Origin: Defluviitalea saccharophila
GTDB lineage: Bacteria; Bacillota; Clostridia; Lachnospirales; Defluviitaleaceae
DNA length: 64,000 bases
Direction: 5' to 3'
Assembly (NCBI RefSeq): GCF_038396635.1
Contig: NZ_CP121687.1
Location: 1,984,001-2,048,000, forward strand
A model generated the notes under the pieces. That model searched no databases. It saw nothing but the letters and a program-made list of their open reading frames with translations, and was not told where the DNA came from. Shown here piece by piece: positions 60,471 to 64,000 of the stretch. Position 1 is the first letter of the stretch; each line of letters begins with the position of its first letter. A program made the position numbers and the translations under genes.

Positions 60471-60935
60471 ATGGATTACAAAGCAATAGAACAATTAATG
60501 AAAGCAATGAATGAAACGAATTTGACCCATCTTGAAATAGAAGAAGAAGGATTAAAAATTAAAATCAAAAAGGAAAAAGAAGTTGTGGCAGTGTCTGCCG
60601 TTCAGCCAACCGTTCAGACCGTACAGCCGGTAGCAGACTTAGCTTCGCCTAAAGCAGCAGAAAAGCTGGAAGCACCTGCTTGCAAAGAAGAAAAAGAAGG
60701 TACCTTAGTATGTTCTCCTATTGTTGGAACCTTCTATAGTGCACCGGCTCCGGGGGCTAAGCCTTTTGTAAGCCTTGGAGACAAGGTGAAAAAAGGAGAC
60801 GTTCTTTGTATTATTGAAGCCATGAAGCTGATGAATGAAATAGAAGCGGATATGGACGGAGAAATCGTAGAAATCTTAGTACAGAACGAAGAAATGGTAG
60901 AGTACAATCAGCCCCTATTTAGAATCAAAGGGTAG
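60471..60935 (+). CDS. accB: Biotin carboxyl carrier protein of acetyl-CoA carboxylase
   Basis: A 154-residue protein with an N-terminal helical part, a flexible Ala/Pro/Val-rich linker (about residues 45-75) and a C-terminal biotinyl domain (about 80-154). The biotin Lys is in [13 protein letters not shown] (about residue 120), the EAMKxM motif. [19 protein letters not shown] is the usual start of the domain. It carries CO2 between AccC and AccDA. GGAGG precedes the ATG and fabZ follows after 8 bases. Confidence 0.95.
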   Translation: MDYKAIEQLMKAMNETNLTHLEIEEEGLKIKIKKEKEVVAVSAVQPTVQTVQPVADLASPKAAEKLEAPACKEEKEGTLVCSPIVGTFYSAPAPGAKPFVSLGDKVKKGDVLCIIEAMKLMNEIEADMDGEIVEILVQNEEMVEYNQPLFRIKG

Positions 60936-60943
60936 GTGTTAAC

Positions 60944-61366
60944 ATGTTAAATATAAAACAAATACAAGAGATTATTCCTCACAGATATCCCTTTTTACTG
61001 ATTGATAAAATTGAAGACTTAGAACCGGGCATCAAAGCTGTGGGATATAAGAACGTAACAATGAATGAATACTTTTTTCAGGGGCATTTTCCTTCCGAGC
61101 CTGTCATGCCGGGGGTACTCATTATAGAAGCTCTAGCACAGGTCGGTGCCGTATGCCTTCTTTCCCTAGAAGATTTAAAGGGAAAGATTGCTTACTTTGG
61201 AGGGATTGAAAAAGCGCGTTTTAGAGAAAAAGTAATCCCGGGAGATGTCTTAAGATTAGAAGTAGAAATTATAAAAAGAAGAGGACCCATTGGAATCGGT
61301 AGTGCGAAGGCCTTCGTAGGGGATAAAAAGGTCTGCGAAGCCGAGCTTACCTTTGCCATTGGATAA
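60944..61366 (+). CDS. fabZ: 3-hydroxyacyl-ACP dehydratase
   Basis: A 140-residue hot-dog-fold enzyme that removes water from beta-hydroxyacyl-ACP. The catalytic His is in [20 protein letters not shown] (about residue 48), and Glu lies in the following helix (IIEALAQVG, about 62). [11 protein letters not shown] near the N-terminus is a family feature. It starts 8 bases after accB, with GGTAGGTG as the ribosome site. FabZ rather than FabA fits the lack of an obvious unsaturated branch gene. Confidence 0.95.
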   Translation: MLNIKQIQEIIPHRYPFLLIDKIEDLEPGIKAVGYKNVTMNEYFFQGHFPSEPVMPGVLIIEALAQVGAVCLLSLEDLKGKIAYFGGIEKARFREKVIPGDVLRLEVEIIKRRGPIGIGSAKAFVGDKKVCEAELTFAIG

Positions 61367-61384
61367 ACCCGAAAGGGGGATCGT

Positions 61385-62734
61385 ATGTTTAATAGAATAT
61401 TAATTGCCAATAGAGGTGAAATCGCCGTAAGAATTATTAGAGCCTGTAGGGAAATGGGCATAGAAACAGTGGCAATCTACTCAACCATGGATAAGGATGC
61501 CCTTCATGTTCAGATGGCAGACGAAGCCGTATGTGTAGGACCACCTAAGGGAAAAGACAGTTATCTTAACATGGAAAATATCATTAGTGCCACCATCCTT
61601 ACAGGGGCGCAGGCCATTCACCCAGGCTTTGGCTTTCTATCGGAAAACAGTAAGTTTGCAGAAATGTGCGAGGAGTGCAATATCGTATTTATAGGGCCTG
61701 ACGCCAATATGATAGACCTTATGGGCAATAAGTCAAAGGCAAGGGAAACCATGATAAAAGCTGGTGTTCCTGTCGTTCCCGGCTCAGAAGGAGCTGTAGG
61801 AGATTTAGATGAAGCCTTAGAGATTGCCGAAAAAATAGGCTACCCCGTTATGATTAAGGCATCTGCCGGCGGCGGCGGTAAGGGCATGAGACTTGCATAC
61901 ACAAGGGAAGAATTTATCAAGGCTTTCAATACTGCAAAGTCTGAAGCCAAGGCAGCCTTTGGGGATGACACCATGTATATAGAAAAGTTCGTGGAAAATC
62001 CAAGACATATAGAGTTTCAGATTTTGGGAGATTCTTTTGGAAATATCGTTCATTTAGGAGAAAGGGACTGCTCTATACAAAGAAGGCACCAAAAAGTCAT
62101 AGAAGAAGCTCCCTCCACGGCGATTAGTCCGGAACTTAGAGAAAGAATGGGCAGAGATGCCATATTAGCAGCCAAATCCATTGGGTATAAGAATGCAGGC
62201 ACCATAGAATTCCTGCTCGATAAATACGGAAATTACTACTTTATAGAAATGAATACGAGAATCCAGGTAGAGCATCCTGTAACAGAAATGGTAACAGGGA
62301 TTGATCTTATAAAAGAGCAGATCAAAATAGCGGCGGGTCTTCCTCTATCTTTTACCCAGGAGGATATTACCATACGCGGTCATGCCATAGAATGTAGAAT
62401 CAATGCAGAAAATCCAAACAAGGGCTTTATGCCTTCTCCAGGAACGGTTAACAGTCTTCATTTCCCCGGAGGATTTGGTATTCGAATTGAAAGTGCCCTT
62501 TATCAAGGGTACAAGATTCCTCCAACCTATGATTCCATGATTGCAAAGCTCATCGCTTACGGTAAAGACAGAGAAGATGCAATTGCTAAGATGAAACGTG
62601 CTTTAGGAGAATTCATTATTGAAGGAATGGATACCAATATAGATTTCCTTTTTCAGATTCTTCATACGGAGGATTTTGAAAAAGGAAATATCGACACCAG
62701 TTTTATTGAAAAGCACTTTAATTTAGGCAAGTAG
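61385..62734 (+). CDS. accC: Biotin carboxylase subunit of acetyl-CoA carboxylase
   Basis: A 449-residue ATP-grasp enzyme that carboxylates biotin on AccB. N-terminal FNRILIANRGEIAVRIIRA, the ATP lid KASAGGGGKGMRLAY (about residues 159-173), and EMNTRIQVEHPVTEMVTGIDL (about 287-307) with the catalytic Arg and Glu are all present. AAAGGGGG fits the ATG at 61385. Length is that of standalone AccC, not pyruvate carboxylase. Confidence 0.96.
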   Translation: MFNRILIANRGEIAVRIIRACREMGIETVAIYSTMDKDALHVQMADEAVCVGPPKGKDSYLNMENIISATILTGAQAIHPGFGFLSENSKFAEMCEECNIVFIGPDANMIDLMGNKSKARETMIKAGVPVVPGSEGAVGDLDEALEIAEKIGYPVMIKASAGGGGKGMRLAYTREEFIKAFNTAKSEAKAAFGDDTMYIEKFVENPRHIEFQILGDSFGNIVHLGERDCSIQRRHQKVIEEAPSTAISPELRERMGRDAILAAKSIGYKNAGTIEFLLDKYGNYYFIEMNTRIQVEHPVTEMVTGIDLIKEQIKIAAGLPLSFTQEDITIRGHAIECRINAENPNKGFMPSPGTVNSLHFPGGFGIRIESALYQGYKIPPTYDSMIAKLIAYGKDREDAIAKMKRALGEFIIEGMDTNIDFLFQILHTEDFEKGNIDTSFIEKHFNLGK

Positions 62735-62759
62735 TAATTGCTAGAAGGTGGTGAAAACA

Positions 62760-63620
62760 GTGTTAAAAGGATTTTTTAAGAAAACCAAATATGTAACCAC
62801 ATCCCTTCCTGCTTATGAAAAGCCGCCGACTCCCAATATCCCCAATGGAATGTGGATAAAGTGCAATACCTGCGATCAAATTGTGTATAAAAAAGATCTT
62901 GAAGAAAATAAAAAAGTATGTCCTCACTGCGGACATCACTTTAGAATGACTGCAAGAGAAAGAATTGATTTGATTATAGATGAAAACACTTTTGAAGAAT
63001 TCAATCAGGATTTATCTACCCTGAATCCCTTAAACTATCCTGACTATGAAGCAAAGATTCTTCAGCAGCAGGAAAAAGCTGAACTTAAAGAAGCAGTGAT
63101 TACGGGAACAGGTAAGATTTGCGGAGAAGAAACGGTTATTGCGGTGATGGACAGTCATTTTTTAATGGGAAGCATGGGCTCCGTTGTAGGAGAAAAAATT
63201 ACCAGAGCAGTAGAAGAAGCAACCAAAAGAAGACTTCCGATTATTATTTTTTCCACCTCCGGAGGTGCCAGAATGCAGGAGGGAATTTTTTCTCTTATGC
63301 AGATGGCAAAGACCAGTGCAGCCATTGCAAAGCATGATGACGAGGGGCTTTTATATATTTCCGTATTAACAGACCCGACAACAGGGGGAGTTACGGCAAG
63401 CTTTGCAATGTTAGGAGATATCATTTTGGCAGAACCGGGTGCACTAATAGGATTTGCCGGACCCAGAGTTATAGAGCAGACCATCAAGCAAAAGCTGCCC
63501 GAGGGATTTCAAAAGTCGGAATTTTTATTAGAACATGGACTTATAGATGAAATCATACCAAGAAATCATTTAAAAGAAACCTTACACAAACTTTTGCACC
63601 TTCATAAGGAGGTGGAATAA
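62760..63620 (+). CDS. accD: Acetyl-CoA carboxylase carboxyltransferase beta subunit
   Basis: A 286-residue subunit with an N-terminal four-Cys zinc finger ([16 protein letters not shown]...CPHCGHHF, about residues 35-58) and a crotonase-like domain. [19 protein letters not shown] and [15 protein letters not shown] contain the oxyanion Gly residues. The start is taken as GTG at 62760, 8 bases after AAGGTGG; the GTG at 62748 lies in that ribosome site. Its stop overlaps the accA ATG by one base (TAATG), which couples the paired subunits. Confidence 0.94.
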   Translation: MLKGFFKKTKYVTTSLPAYEKPPTPNIPNGMWIKCNTCDQIVYKKDLEENKKVCPHCGHHFRMTARERIDLIIDENTFEEFNQDLSTLNPLNYPDYEAKILQQQEKAELKEAVITGTGKICGEETVIAVMDSHFLMGSMGSVVGEKITRAVEEATKRRLPIIIFSTSGGARMQEGIFSLMQMAKTSAAIAKHDDEGLLYISVLTDPTTGGVTASFAMLGDIILAEPGALIGFAGPRVIEQTIKQKLPEGFQKSEFLLEHGLIDEIIPRNHLKETLHKLLHLHKEVE

Positions 63621-64000
63621 TGGCAAGTTTAGATAAAAACCTTGAAGAATTAGAAAAACAGCTGGAGGCTCTAAAAGAATTTTCTAATACTCACGGCGTA
63701 GACTTATCAAGGGAAATTAAAAGTATTGAAGATAAAATAATCGAACTGCGAAAAGAAGCCTACAGCAACCTTTCTCCCTGGGATAAGGTGAATTTAGCGA
63801 GACATTCCGGAAGACCTACAACCCTTGAATATATAGAAAGAATCTTTGAAGATTTTGTAGAACTTCATGGGGACAGAAGCTTTAAAGACGATTTTGCCAT
63901 CGTAGGCGGTATCGCTTCCATAGAAGGAACGCCTGTAACCGTCATCGGACATCAAAAAGGAAGAGATACGAAAGAAAACATCAAAAGAAACTTTGGCATG
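63620..64000 (+). CDS. accA: Acetyl-CoA carboxylase carboxyltransferase alpha subunit (3' truncated by window edge)
   Basis: The first 127 residues are present. They have the N-terminal helical hairpin ([14 protein letters not shown] and [16 protein letters not shown]), followed by [35 protein letters not shown] and the start of the crotonase fold ([26 protein letters not shown]). This is the standard AccA opening. AGGAGGTGG lies before the ATG, and the gene is coupled to accD. The frame is open to the end of the window, so the last gene of the operon may not be accA. Confidence 0.95.
   Translation, partial: MASLDKNLEELEKQLEALKEFSNTHGVDLSREIKSIEDKIIELRKEAYSNLSPWDKVNLARHSGRPTTLEYIERIFEDFVELHGDRSFKDDFAIVGGIASIEGTPVTVIGHQKGRDTKENIKRNFGM

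Overview
This 64 kb window comes from a spore-forming, motile, monoderm Clostridia-type Firmicute. The evidence is low-GC DNA with strong AGGAGG-type ribosome sites and frequent GTG/TTG starts, a T-box leader, many sporulation and germination genes (yabG, a sipL-like gene, spoIIR, a GerA-type operon, two sleB-like genes, ypeB, cotS-like), S-layer homology (SLH) proteins, and a type II fatty-acid cluster with FabK instead of FabI. Species cannot be named from the sequence alone. Nearly all genes are on the + strand.

Layout. 1-5 kb: 3' end of a chemotaxis receptor, an AEC-family permease followed by glycerate kinase, then a T-box-controlled archaeal/eukaryote-type prolyl-tRNA synthetase. 5-14 kb: an SLH protein (-), a lone thioredoxin-type arsenate reductase, a Gly-rich stress-type protein (-), the CCA-adding enzyme, and a four-gene ABC exporter/GldG/DUF4340 operon (-). 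13-19 kb: CotS-like kinase-fold protein, PEGA-domain membrane protein, phosphoglucomutase, cation/proton antiporter. 19-24 kb: conserved yabG-veg-sipL-ispE-gntR block. 24-34 kb: germination and sporulation genes (small membrane protein, gerA/B/C-like, spoIIR, an arginine/lysine decarboxylase, tandem sleB-like genes, ypeB). 34-37 kb: ddl, murI, a DUF1934 gene, galU. 37-49 kb: a four-gene secreted-protein operon with a 2068-residue multi-IPT/TIG protein, ending in an SLH protein. 49-54 kb: a toxin-antitoxin pair, pyrG, a large O-antigen-ligase-like protein. 54.8-64 kb: the fabT-fabH-acpP-fabK-fabD-fabG-fabF-accB-fabZ-accC-accD-accA operon, cut off inside accA.

The most unusual signal is non-coding. 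A family of roughly 140-bp multi-hairpin repeats sits between genes (about 950, 17532, 18876, 22011, 23829 and a remnant at 54168). Every copy with a left end abuts the T-tract of an intrinsic terminator, always in the same orientation as the upstream gene, and the stems show compensatory changes between copies. A 66-bp perfect palindrome (54100-54165) replaces the left half of the last copy, and a 52-bp tandem hairpin repeat (6951-7054) shares a sequence module with one copy. Other points: a sigma-E-like promoter for the sipL-like gene placed so that only read-through RNA could hide its ribosome site, a sigma-F-like promoter for spoIIR, twin sigma-A promoters for veg, and two FabT-like boxes at the fab operon start. 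All functional calls rest on recognising protein families by eye; no database search was run.
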